Source of the DNA: Parachlamydiales bacterium
Lineage (GTDB): Bacteria; Chlamydiota; Chlamydiia; Chlamydiales; Rhabdochlamydiaceae
Reading direction: 5' to 3'
Assembly (NCBI GenBank): GCA_023265455.1
Contig: JAHFTQ010000010.1
Coordinates: 1-64,000, forward strand
DNA: 64,000 nucleotides
This document shows positions 54,422 through 62,687 of the stretch, in pieces. Position 1 is the first letter of the stretch. Each line of letters starts with the position of its first letter. Position numbers and translations under genes: made by a program. The notes beneath the pieces were generated by a model. That model was given only the letters and a program-made list of their open reading frames with translations, did no database searches and was not told the origin of the DNA.

Positions 54422-55359
54422 GCAAACTTCCCCATCCTACGAAATTTTTGATACCGCTGCTCGACGAGAGTCTCAAGAGGAACCCTTTTGAGGACATCCC
54501 ATTGCTCAAGAATGTAAGATTTGACTTTATCATAGACAGCGGCGGGGTCGTGATGAGCCCCTCCTAGGGGCTCTGCGATGATATCATCGATGACACCCAG
54601 CTCCATGAGATCTTCCGCATGCATTTTAAGAGCTTCAGCAGCCTTTTCTTTTTTGCCTGCATCTTTCCAAAGGATCGAGGCACACCCTTCAGGTGAGATC
54701 ACGGAATAGTAAGCGTGCTCTAACATACCCACTGTATCACCTACACCGATTCCTAGAGCACCGCCAGAGCACCCTTCTCCAATGAGAACGATCAGCAAGG
54801 GAGTTGGCAGACGAGACATTTCCCAGAGGTTTTGGGCAATCGCCCACCCTTGTCCACGCTCTTCAGCTGCGAGACCGGCATAAGCACCGGGTGTATCAAT
54901 CAGAGATAAAACGGGGATATTAAATTTAGCAGCGAGCCTCATGCAGCGCATCGCTTTACGATACCCTTCAGGGTGAGGCATGCCAAAATTTCTCTTTAAA
55001 CGGCTCTCAGTGTCGCACCCTTTTTCTTGAGCAATCACCATGAATTTTACACCACCAATTTTAGCAAGACCACAAATAATGGCAGGATCGTCTCGGTAAG
55101 TGCGATCTCCCGCAAGCTCATGAAACTCTTCACAAAGGTGTTTGATGTAATCAACAGCTTTGGGTCGCCCAGGATGCCGAGAAATAGCGACTCTTTCCCA
55201 GGGACTCAAGTTGGAATAAACCTTTTTTTTGAGCTGAGCCAGTTTTTTTTCCAGGTTGGCAAGTTGAGCTTCGGAGAGCAAAGGGTGCGCCTCATGCTGC
55301 GCTTTGAACTTTGCGATGGTCTCTTCATACTCTTGAATCTGTTTTTCGTGGCTAAGCAT
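54394..55359 (-). CDS. accA: Acetyl-CoA carboxylase, carboxyltransferase alpha subunit
   Basis: 321 residues: N-terminal coiled-coil segment, then RHPGRPKAVDYIKHLCEEF, GYRKAMRCMRLAAKFNIPVL, LIDTPGAYAGLAAEERGQGW, and LIGEGCSGGALGIGVGD of the carboxyltransferase fold. Works with AccD to make malonyl-CoA, the substrate of FabD. Start has AGGAGA 7 nt upstream. The stop codon and last nine codons lie inside the right arm of a P3 palindrome, and the start lies just beyond another palindrome (P4). Confidence 0.95.
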   Translation of the reverse strand: MLSHEKQIQEYEETIAKFKAQHEAHPLLSEAQLANLEKKLAQLKKKVYSNLSPWERVAISRHPGRPKAVDYIKHLCEEFHELAGDRTYRDDPAIICGLAKIGGVKFMVIAQEKGCDTESRLKRNFGMPHPEGYRKAMRCMRLAAKFNIPVLSLIDTPGAYAGLAAEERGQGWAIAQNLWEMSRLPTPLLIVLIGEGCSGGALGIGVGDTVGMLEHAYYSVISPEGCASILWKDAGKKEKAAEALKMHAEDLMELGVIDDIIAEPLGGAHHDPAAVYDKVKSYILEQWDVLKRVPLETLVEQRYQKFRRMGKFALEVPKSLV

Positions 55360-55362
55360 AAT

Positions 55363-56451
55363 TTATCTCCTAGAGGTGGTGGCAAGCCTCGCTTTGGAGG
55401 CCAAATTCAATGATTTTTGGGCAGGGCCGCATTCCGCGCAAATTGGCATATTCGAGTGAGAATAGACGATTTGCGCGGAATTCGGATCCTGCTCAAAAAG
55501 GGTGGATTTGGCCCCAAATGGAGGCTTGCTACCACCTCTCATGGGTGAAGTGACTTCGATGCCAGGAAGTTTGGCATTTTGGGTATCTTGAAGGTTTTTG
55601 ACGATTTCTATGACCGTAGGTCGAGTGATAATAATAGAAAATAGGGCTTCCATATCTTCATAGTTGAGAAGAACAGATCCTGCGCTTGTTTTTTGTCCTA
55701 CAGGCAGCTCTGTCCATTTGCCGGTCTTTGCATCTTGAGCCCAAGGAACTCCATGGATTCCCAATCCTTTAGAGGGCACTGTACATTCCCCGAGTTCTTT
55801 TCCAAAAGGGATCCAGCGTGTCCCAAAAACCGTCATCATTTCAACTTGGCGATCTTGAAACAAACCCATAATTCCTGGGCGGTAGACAGCAATTTTATCC
55901 CCTAAAAGGTACTTACCAAGTGGGCTAGATTTCCCTAAACTAACGGCATAGGTTTTGAGGAGCACTCTTTCATTGGTATCGAGATCGATGTAGTAAAATC
56001 CCATTTTACTTTGAGAGACGTCCACCAACAGGTAAAACTGAAAATGGCGATCTTTTTTAAAAACGTTAAACTGGCTTCCTGGTGCAACTTTTTGTGTAAA
56101 ATAATCGGGCTTGCCATTGAGGCTACGGGCGATGAAATGGCGAGAGGTGGCGTAGTGGGAGGCATAATCCCCGATCCAGGCGGGTCTTCCTTTTAACCAC
56201 GGAACATTGCTCGCATAGGTGACCGTTTCCACAATAGGAAGCTTGTCCTCTCCGGTTGTAAAGAGCTCATCAATGCGGTCGACCTCGGGCTTCAGCTGAG
56301 GTGGCTTAGCAACAACTTTTTTGACCGGCATAGCTAGAGCGACCGGCTTTTCTGCTGGGGGCGTCATGAACAATTTCTTCACAACCGCAAAGCCGCCTAT
56401 CACCAGTATAAGCCCTAAAGATCCAATGAATAGAACACGTGGAAACGCCAT
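55363..56451 (-). CDS. YkuD-like L,D-transpeptidase homologue with Cys-to-Ser change and palindrome-encoded tail
   Basis: 362 residues. Membrane anchor (about 7-25), linker, then a YkuD fold: VDVSQSKMGFYYIDLDTNER, YAVSLGKSSPLGKYLLGDKI, and GIHGVPWA (His233) followed by SAGSVLLN, where other members have SxGCxR/xM. Ser259 therefore replaces the catalytic Cys. Residues 305-360 are encoded entirely by a palindromic element (55372-55539) read in frame; this tail has no known relation to the fold. Stops 3 nt before the accA ATG. Peptidoglycan-linked or structural role is inferred. Confidence 0.75.
   Translation of the reverse strand: MAFPRVLFIGSLGLILVIGGFAVVKKLFMTPPAEKPVALAMPVKKVVAKPPQLKPEVDRIDELFTTGEDKLPIVETVTYASNVPWLKGRPAWIGDYASHYATSRHFIARSLNGKPDYFTQKVAPGSQFNVFKKDRHFQFYLLVDVSQSKMGFYYIDLDTNERVLLKTYAVSLGKSSPLGKYLLGDKIAVYRPGIMGLFQDRQVEMMTVFGTRWIPFGKELGECTVPSKGLGIHGVPWAQDAKTGKWTELPVGQKTSAGSVLLNYEDMEALFSIIITRPTVIEIVKNLQDTQNAKLPGIEVTSPMRGGSKPPFGAKSTLFEQDPNSAQIVYSHSNMPICAECGPAQKSLNLASKARLATTSRR
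55372..55539. repeat. Long palindromic element, family P4, in-frame inside the YkuD-like gene
   Basis: 168 bp inverted repeat; AGAGGTGGTGGCAAGCCTC pairs with GAGGCTTGCTACCACCTCT and GCGCAAATTGGCATATTC with GAATAGACGATTTGCGC. Length is a multiple of three (56 codons) and one strand has no stop, so it forms the C-terminus of the YkuD-like protein. The outer end abuts the accA ribosome-binding site. No second copy in the window. Confidence 0.85.
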
Positions 56452-56498
56452 AAATATCAGAGCCCATTATACCCGCTAGTGTCTCTTTTATCCAGCAT

Positions 56499-57743
56499 TT
56501 ACTTGATTAAAAATTGAAGAAATTTATTGTCGTTACTGAAGGCGTAAGCGATTAAAAACTGGGCACCTAGAAAGTGACTCCCCCCAGCCAAAGGAATAAT
56601 TTGCATCTCACATTCAGTCTCAGGCTCTATAAAAATCGTTTGATTTTCTGCTTCGATCTGGATAGGTAAAGATTTTCCTTGATAGCCCTGTAGCCCTCCT
56701 GCCTGAAGAGGGATTTTCCCAGGAATCGATAGATGATCGCAGGAGGCATAAAAAACGAAGAAAAGCCTGTTATGAGGTTTCCCCTCTTGCAAAAGGCAGG
56801 ATAGGGTGAGCTTTTGCGCTTCGAAGTGGGCATCCATCATCATCCATGTGGGAAGAGCAAAAATCTTGGTCCACCCCTTAAGTCGAAAGTGATGCGCTGT
56901 TTTTTCCCAAAGAACCTCGTGAAAGGGGCCTCCTCCCCTTTCGACACCAAACCCTTCTAAAGCATCTAAAGGTTCAATTTGAGGGCCTGCATTCAGCAGG
57001 GCAGCAGAACCTTTATGGTAAGAAAAAACACCTGAATTCCACCCCCCCAACCCACACACCATACTCCACTGAGGCGTCGTAAATTTGAGCATTCCCAAAG
57101 TGATCTCTTCAGTCAGAGGACGGAAGGGGAGTTGAACGGAAATCTCTAATTTGTCAGGAATCAAACTGAGCAATTTGCCAGCTAATGAAGTCGGATCCCA
57201 ACCATGAAGTTTTTGGATCTGAGCCGCTTGAAGAAATCCTTGCCCCGACGTGATCCGATAAGCGAGGGTAAATAACAGATAATTAAAAGCTGCAAGATGA
57301 CTTGCCTGGTAGCGAGGCGCCAAGCTCCAAAGCGAAAAATGAGGCAGCCCCGCATGATCTAGCATATGGCTCTGCCAATAGGCAACTTTTAATCCCGCAT
57401 AAATCAGCGGTTCGATCTTTTGGCATACTCCTAAGATCATCCACAGAGCGCCAAGTTCTGCTAGCTGTGTCGGCTCAGGAATTTGATTGCCTGAAGTCAT
57501 CCCAAGGGCATCTAAGTAGGCAGCTCCATTAGGGAGCTGCTCTGGATGAAGTGGGATAGGACCTAGTTGCAAAAGATGAGCCAGCAGTGCCAAGTACGCG
57601 TAGGGCAACTGCAACTCACGAGGATACCCCTCTTGCAAGAGATATCCGAACTCTTTTTTCAAATGGATAGGGTCTTCCACGGCTTCGATCGCTCTACTAG
57701 CGAGATCCCGTAGCAAGACAAGATCGTTTTCGATCGTTATCAT
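56499..57743 (-). CDS. Conserved-position hypothetical protein (between YkuD-like and IHF)
   Basis: 414 residues, not recognised. Helical N-terminal half (1-195, with LPYAYLALLAHLLQLGPIPL) and a beta-rich C-terminal half (CGLGGWNSGVFSYHKGSAAL, HFRLKGWTKIFALPTW), the second resembling the sandwich domain of some polysaccharide lyases (weak). No signal peptide. In Chlamydia I recall a single unnamed gene between accA and the IHF gene; this may be its homologue. Starts 8 nt after the IHF stop. Confidence 0.6.
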   Translation of the reverse strand: MITIENDLVLLRDLASRAIEAVEDPIHLKKEFGYLLQEGYPRELQLPYAYLALLAHLLQLGPIPLHPEQLPNGAAYLDALGMTSGNQIPEPTQLAELGALWMILGVCQKIEPLIYAGLKVAYWQSHMLDHAGLPHFSLWSLAPRYQASHLAAFNYLLFTLAYRITSGQGFLQAAQIQKLHGWDPTSLAGKLLSLIPDKLEISVQLPFRPLTEEITLGMLKFTTPQWSMVCGLGGWNSGVFSYHKGSAALLNAGPQIEPLDALEGFGVERGGGPFHEVLWEKTAHHFRLKGWTKIFALPTWMMMDAHFEAQKLTLSCLLQEGKPHNRLFFVFYASCDHLSIPGKIPLQAGGLQGYQGKSLPIQIEAENQTIFIEPETECEMQIIPLAGGSHFLGAQFLIAYAFSNDNKFLQFLIK

Positions 57744-57751
57744 TTAAAAAG

Positions 57752-58069
57752 TTACATAATACGAGTCGGCGAAGAGACGGGGAGCTTCTCGATCATTTTT
57801 TTCATTTTTTTGCCCGTCGTAAACTTAACTGCAGGCCGTGCAGGAATGACAATGGGAATAGCGGCATTTTTCGGATTGCGGCCCACTTTTTGTTTTCTCT
57901 CCACAATTTCGAAAACCCCGAAATCTCTAAACTCATAACGATCGCCCTTCGATAAACCGTCGGTCATCTCATCTAAAAATGATTGAATCACATCGCGAAC
58001 TTCATTGGGATGAAGACCGAGTTTCTGTGAAATTTTCTGAACCAGTTCCTTTTTGGTAATCGTTGACAT
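57752..58069 (-). CDS. HU/IHF family DNA-binding protein
   Basis: 105 residues from ATG 58069: TITKKELVQKISQKLGLHPN (dimerisation helices), YEFRDFGVFEIVERKQKVGR (beta arm start), NPKNAAIPIVIPARPAVKFT (arm with the conserved proline), KKMKKMIEKL. Bends DNA and compacts the chromosome. Chlamydiae have one such IHF/HU gene near accA. AGGAC upstream. Confidence 0.9.
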   Translation of the reverse strand: MSTITKKELVQKISQKLGLHPNEVRDVIQSFLDEMTDGLSKGDRYEFRDFGVFEIVERKQKVGRNPKNAAIPIVIPARPAVKFTTGKKMKKMIEKLPVSSPTRIM

Positions 58070-58179
58070 AGTGATTGTCCTACTCCTTTTAGTTTTAGAA
58101 ACCTCATGCTCACCCACTAGCAAGCAGAAGCCTTCTTTAGCCCCATTCTTGTATCACGTTGATTTTCAAGCAAGTGTTT

Positions 58180-59433
58180 TTAAATAATATGAATGAGAAC
58201 CTTCTTTTTTTTACCCGCTGACAAGAGGAGAAACTCTCCTCCAACAAGATGACTTTCCCCCAGCTTAAGCTGCGGATCTGTGACACGCTCATTATTCAGA
58301 TAAGCGCCATTTTGCTCGATCAGCCGGGAAGCTTCGCCCTTGCTGGAGACTAAACCACACTGAACGGCGATTTCAGTAAATTTCCGATTCAGCACATCGG
58401 CTTTGGCAAGTTCAAGATGCGGCATGTCTTTCATCATCTGTTGAAAAACAGCTGGATTTAGCTCAGCTGCATGCCCTGGAGAGGCGGCTCCCGTCGCTCT
58501 CAGTGCAGAAGCCAGCCCTTCTTCTTGATGGATCAGCCGGGTTAACTCTTCTGCAAGCCTTTTCTGCGCTGAATTGGGCACATAATCGGCTTGCTGCATT
58601 GCCTGTTCAAAACGGCGGATCTCTCCCATCTCCATAAAAGTCAGCATGCGCATCATTTTGATGACATCTGCATCCCCTATGCGATACAGATATTGGTAAA
58701 AATCGTAAGGCGAGCACCGATCTGCAGCTAGCCAGATAGCGCCCCCTTCGGTTTTTCCAAATTTTTTCCCATCGCTACGCGTGAGTAGTGGATGAGTCAG
58801 CCCATACGCTGTCTTTCCTAGAAGCTTGCGGATCAAATCTGTCCCTGCAGTGATGTTACCCCATTGGTCGCTACCTCCCGCCTGGAGAATAACGCCCTCT
58901 GTTTTATACAAATGATAAAAATCATACCCTTGCAGGAGTTGATAGCTAAATTCTGTAAAGGAGATGCCTTCCTCAGATTCTAGACGTCCCTTAACGCTAT
59001 CCTTAGTCAACATCACATTCACTCTGAAATGCTTTCCAATATCGCGCAGAAAATCAATCAGGTTAATCTTTGCAAACCAGTCGTCATTATTGACCACTAA
59101 GGGCTCAGCGCCGAGAACTCTCTCAAAATGAGCTCGAATCCTCTGCACATTGGATTGAACCGTAGCAATATCAAGCAAAGGCCGCTCTGCACTTTTTCCT
59201 CCAGGATCGCCAATTCTTCCAGTTGCTCCTCCCAGAAGAGCCACAGGTGTATGGCCAAATTTTTGAAACCATCTTAAAATGAGAATCCCTACAAGATTTC
59301 CCAGATGGAGACTGTCAGCTGTCGGATCGAACCCGATGTAGATTTTGAGGGGTTTTTCACAAAGCTTTTTGAGCTCTTCGCTGGTCGTTGCTTCAACAAG
59401 ACCGCGTTCTTCAAGGCAATCGATAATGTTCAT
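58180..59433 (-). CDS. tyrS: Tyrosyl-tRNA synthetase
   Basis: Charges tRNA-Tyr. 417 residues, bacterial TyrRS: HLGN (43-46) as the HIGH motif, KFGKTEGG as the KMSKS motif near 230, anticodon helical domain, and C-terminal S4 domain (about 350-410, ASRLIEQNGAYLNNERVTDP). Overlaps the upstream small gene by 4 nt (ATGA). Confidence 0.95.
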   Translation of the reverse strand: MNIIDCLEERGLVEATTSEELKKLCEKPLKIYIGFDPTADSLHLGNLVGILILRWFQKFGHTPVALLGGATGRIGDPGGKSAERPLLDIATVQSNVQRIRAHFERVLGAEPLVVNNDDWFAKINLIDFLRDIGKHFRVNVMLTKDSVKGRLESEEGISFTEFSYQLLQGYDFYHLYKTEGVILQAGGSDQWGNITAGTDLIRKLLGKTAYGLTHPLLTRSDGKKFGKTEGGAIWLAADRCSPYDFYQYLYRIGDADVIKMMRMLTFMEMGEIRRFEQAMQQADYVPNSAQKRLAEELTRLIHQEEGLASALRATGAASPGHAAELNPAVFQQMMKDMPHLELAKADVLNRKFTEIAVQCGLVSSKGEASRLIEQNGAYLNNERVTDPQLKLGESHLVGGEFLLLSAGKKKKVLIHII

Positions 59434-59729
59434 TTTATTTTCAGTTGTTCTGCTAATTCTTCGGCCATTTTTTCTATACTGCGGCTCATTTTGGCAGAAT
59501 TCTGATTTTGATCGAAGAGAGAAATGTCTTTTTTAACAGCTACCCGATCATGAGAGTGCCGCTCAATCCATTGCGCAATCTCTTGCGATTTCTGCTCTAA
59601 CCCCTCTCCCTTAATCTTTTTTTCCGTTTTTTCTAATTTATCTTTTAACTTTGCCCTGGCCTTCTTTGTCTTCTCGCTTTCTTCTGCAACCAACCCGAGC
59701 TTCAAACTTTTCCTCAATGTCATTGCCAT
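59430..59729 (-). CDS. Small charged coiled-coil protein
   Basis: 99 residues, not recognised. Very rich in Lys and Glu (SEKTKKARAKLKDKLEKTEK), predicted all helical. AAGGG ribosome-binding site. Overlaps tyrS by 4 nt and is probably co-transcribed with it. Whether it binds RNA, or is just a regulator, cannot be told. Confidence 0.55.
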   Translation of the reverse strand: MAMTLRKSLKLGLVAEESEKTKKARAKLKDKLEKTEKKIKGEGLEQKSQEIAQWIERHSHDRVAVKKDISLFDQNQNSAKMSRSIEKMAEELAEQLKIK

Positions 59730-59780
59730 AGCTTTCCCTTATAATGAATGCCAGCATCGTAGGTTTGGATTTTATATTTG

Positions 59781-60488
59781 TCAAGATTGGAGACTGGACA
59801 CTCGAGGAGCTAACCATTTTGAAAAATCAACCATCTTCCGATCCAACCAAAAAAGCTGGGAAGAGCTGGGATAAAAGTTAGTCAAGACCTCTGCTGCTAT
59901 AAAACTAATCCCGAACCTAGCCAGTCCTTGCCTACCAAGTTCCCAGGCTTGCTTTATCGATGGGCGTAATCGTTGCATCATTAGCGTCCACTCGGGGGTG
60001 TTTCTTGTAATTTCTATAAGCTCAGCTCCCCTCTTAACTGTTTCAGGTGGGCCTCCTATGCCCCAGAACCAACGTCTCACATCCCAATAATTATAAAATC
60101 GACACCCCTCGCTCTTCATTTGCTCCCAGATTTTGTCAATAACGTTATTGATTTCCTTCATGTATACCCCGTGTATACTAAAGCAAGTGTAAAGTTCAAA
60201 AACCCCGCAAATACCCTGGAAATCCAGCGCTGCCAAAGGATAAACGCAGAAGGCGCTCGCCCAAGCCATCACTTTCAATTCTCTCCTTTCTAAAATGGAA
60301 TTGGCAAAATAAAGAGCTCCGTAGATAGAGAAGACTGCAATCGTTTTTGTTATTCCTAAAATAAGAGCTTCAACAGCTTCTTTTTTTGTAGGGCGTGGTT
60401 TCTCGTCCAAACGCCAAGAACCTGTTGGGTTACGCAAATGATAAATATTCTCTAGAACCTTTACCATAGCAGAAGCCACTATCACCAT
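59781..60488 (-). CDS. Membrane protein of unknown function
   Basis: 235 residues with about three hydrophobic segments (44-64, 74-90, and a weaker one near 205), a Trp/Arg-rich stretch (YNYWDVRRWFWGIGG), not recognised. AAGG upstream of the ATG at 60488. Ends 51 bases before the small coiled-coil gene. Its promoter region abuts the TnpB element. Possibly an inclusion-membrane-type or accessory protein, but there is no direct sign. Confidence 0.5.
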   Translation of the reverse strand: MVIVASAMVKVLENIYHLRNPTGSWRLDEKPRPTKKEAVEALILGITKTIAVFSIYGALYFANSILERRELKVMAWASAFCVYPLAALDFQGICGVFELYTCFSIHGVYMKEINNVIDKIWEQMKSEGCRFYNYWDVRRWFWGIGGPPETVKRGAELIEITRNTPEWTLMMQRLRPSIKQAWELGRQGLARFGISFIAAEVLTNFYPSSSQLFWLDRKMVDFSKWLAPRVSSLQS

Positions 60489-60602
60489 AAATACAACCTT
60501 TTTGTAAGGCCACCATTTTATCTGATTAGAGATGATATTTCAATTACTAAGCACATAATGCTCTTGCTATCATCCGTTCGCATGGACCGCAACCGCTCAA
60601 AA

Positions 60603-62302
60603 AAATCTATGCAAAGCTATGCATGATAGCTTCACATCATACGTCAGGTAAGCAGCGCCCCTGACGATTCACGTGCTGGACTCTCACCAACAACCTCCGG
60701 AAATTTTGTCTCAGAAGCCCGTTTTGACAAGCTCTTGGACCGGCTTCTAGCCGTCCGCAGGTGCGCTACAAGCGCCGTTTGAAATTTCTGACTCACCTGC
60801 CTCCAGACAAGCCATACATGCCCATCGTCTTTCCTTACAGGTAGAGATAGGGTGACATGGCCGTCTTTGCCATCAGGGATTTCCCTGAGGCTAGAAGGCA
60901 CTCTTTCAGAAAAATTTAAATACCGGCGGCCGATGGTTAGAGCAGCCGCTTGATGAATCGATAATCCATAACACTTTGCAAATTTCACGCGTCCAATAAT
61001 GGAGGTATAGACGGGATTGACTTGACTGATGAAGACGCCTTTTTTTAATGAGCGAGATTTGAGATGAGCGGTGATGGAGCTATAGGCAAAAGAGGAGAGT
61101 TTGCGAGAGTGACAAGGGTCATTCTTTTCTCGGAGGTGGGCTTTTTTCTTTTTAAAATCTAGATCTTCAAAAATGAGGGGTTTATGGACTTGCTCTGCAT
61201 AGGAGATGGCAGAGGCGGTAGCATCTCCAATGAGTGCTCTGGATTGGTCTGAGCTTTTACCGTACAGGTTAAAGTAGATGACTTGCTTAGACAGGGGGTT
61301 GCCTTGGAAGTCGGTTTCGACTAGGGCGAGATGATTGGCATTGATATCGAGTCCGATGACTCCGATGCTCTGTTGAGAGGTGCAGGGGGCTGGCTGGATG
61401 TCAAAGGTGGCAAACAGGCGCCACCCTTTTTTGTCATGAAGGAGGCGCCAGCTGAGGGCCTGAGGCTGAGGATTGTTGAGGAGGGAGAGGATTTCTTCTT
61501 TGCCGTATTTAAAGGTCACATTGGGGATCAGGAGGTATTTACCGTATTTTTTTAGGGCATTAGGGAGGCGTATGCGAAGATTGAGGGTTTGGTTAGAGTT
61601 TAGGGTAGCTGTACAGGTTTGGTTACCGGAGGTCTCATCTTTAGAGCCTAGGAAGAAAATCTCGCTGCTGCGAGATTTTCTCCAATCTTTCTTCCACTCT
61701 GCATGTGAGGAATGTCCGTTGGCCTTTAGGTCGAACTGGGCTCGGAATCGTTTTTTGGTTCCAAAGCAACAGCGAACGGTTCCCTTTTTGTGATCTTCTC
61801 TGAGTTGGTGGAGTTGATGCTCTAGGGTTTTTAGTCTGCGTTTCTTTTGGTGGATAAGCTGGGGAGAGGCTTTCTTTTTGGTAAGGGTTTTGAGTTTTTT
61901 GGTCAGGGAGGTGATTCTCTCTTGCTTCTCTGCAATTAGAGTGGGCCGCAGTTTTTTAATGGAGGTGATTTTGCCTTCTATCTGGACTCGCAGGGCGTTA
62001 AATTGCCGGGCAGTGATGCTGTAGTGGGCGAGGTAGTGGTTTTTGAGATCAGAGGGTCTTTTGCCTGAAGCAATATCAGCGAAGAGGCGGTGCCGGATAT
62101 GGGCAAAGAATGCTGCACACTCCTGGAGGACTTCATCTGCAGAGGGGTCTAACGAGGGGCGGGTTTCGAAGGTTCTGGTATAGGCTCGTTTCATTTGGTA
62201 AAGAGATTAATTCAGAGCCGGATCGAAGTAAATGAAATTCTTCTACTGCTTTGCCGGAGCTGATTTTCGCGCGAATAAATGTAGGCATGTTTGCATAGAT
62301 TT
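60603..62302 (-). mobile_element. TnpB-carrying element with 13-bp inverted ends
   Basis: AAATCTATGCAAA at 60603-60615 and its exact inverted copy TTTGCATAGATTT at 62290-62302 bracket the tnpB gene (1.7 kb). Next to the right end is a stem-loop AGCTAT-CATGC-ATAGCT. No transposase (tnpA) is present, so the element would be mobile only in trans. Element borders are inferred from these repeats; IS605/IS607-type elements usually lack inverted termini, so the match could be incidental or mark hairpin signals. The tnpB 3' end and the bases beyond it could hold the guide (omega) RNA. Confidence 0.6.
60644..62194 (-). CDS. tnpB: TnpB-family (IS605 OrfB-related) RNA-guided nuclease homologue, zinc-ribbon-less
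   Basis: 516 residues, longer than typical TnpB (about 400). N-terminal helical/lobed part, basic coiled coil (80-135), RuvC-like I: GVIGLDINANHLAL with Asp283; RuvC-like II: PLIFEDLDFKKKK with Glu343; then VNPVYTSIIGRVKFAKCYGL and SIHQAAALTIGRR. The CxxC zinc ribbon of canonical TnpB is missing, and at the third catalytic position there is SIHQAAAL rather than DxxAA. This corresponds to a TnpB-related subgroup I have seen in other bacteria. Cleavage activity cannot be judged from sequence. Confidence 0.85.
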   Translation of the reverse strand: MKRAYTRTFETRPSLDPSADEVLQECAAFFAHIRHRLFADIASGKRPSDLKNHYLAHYSITARQFNALRVQIEGKITSIKKLRPTLIAEKQERITSLTKKLKTLTKKKASPQLIHQKKRRLKTLEHQLHQLREDHKKGTVRCCFGTKKRFRAQFDLKANGHSSHAEWKKDWRKSRSSEIFFLGSKDETSGNQTCTATLNSNQTLNLRIRLPNALKKYGKYLLIPNVTFKYGKEEILSLLNNPQPQALSWRLLHDKKGWRLFATFDIQPAPCTSQQSIGVIGLDINANHLALVETDFQGNPLSKQVIYFNLYGKSSDQSRALIGDATASAISYAEQVHKPLIFEDLDFKKKKAHLREKNDPCHSRKLSSFAYSSITAHLKSRSLKKGVFISQVNPVYTSIIGRVKFAKCYGLSIHQAAALTIGRRYLNFSERVPSSLREIPDGKDGHVTLSLPVRKDDGHVWLVWRQVSQKFQTALVAHLRTARSRSKSLSKRASETKFPEVVGESPARESSGALLT

Positions 62303-62320
62303 AATGAGGTTTAAGTATAT

Positions 62321-62596
62321 TTGTTTGAGCTGCTGCGAACCCTCGGTCCGCGCTACTTCTTTGTGCATCAACATAACCACTCTTCTTATTTAGACAAATT
62401 CGTTTCAAATAGCGGACTGGGCGGCTTTGCGAATTCGGGTCTTTGTTTTTTCCCTGGTCAACACCTATTTTTAGATATCTTTGGAGAGTACTCCTACAAA
62501 AAGATACGATTTTCATCACATAAATCTCATGTTTATGGAGAAAGAGTCCAAATAGGTGGATTTACCTTTGGTATCGGCATAGGATACGCTTTTTGA
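62321..62596 (+). pseudogene. C-terminal remnant of an outer-membrane beta-barrel protein
   Basis: About 85 residues ending in FGIGIGYAF, the terminal-Phe strand of an outer-membrane barrel, preceded by HLFLDIFGEYSYKKIRF and VQIGGFTFG. There is no signal peptide and no barrel start; the frame begins a few bases after the TnpB element, so the gene has probably lost its 5' part. The stop codon lies at the start of a decayed P1 palindrome. Confidence 0.6.
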
Positions 62597-62680
62597 CTTT
62601 TTTACAGAAGGTCATATCTGAAAGTTGATAGACCGTGCAAAAAAAATCAAAAATCAGTCAAAATGGCCCAAAAAGTGGAA
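62590..62680. repeat. Decayed palindromic element, family P1, copy c
   Basis: GGTCATATC-TGAAAGTT-GATAGACC with flanking CAAAAAAAATCAAAAATC and a GGCCCA end repeats the P1 centre with many changes. Arms no longer pair well. Lies just before rpiA. Confidence 0.6.
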
Positions 62681-62687
62681 TAAGCTA

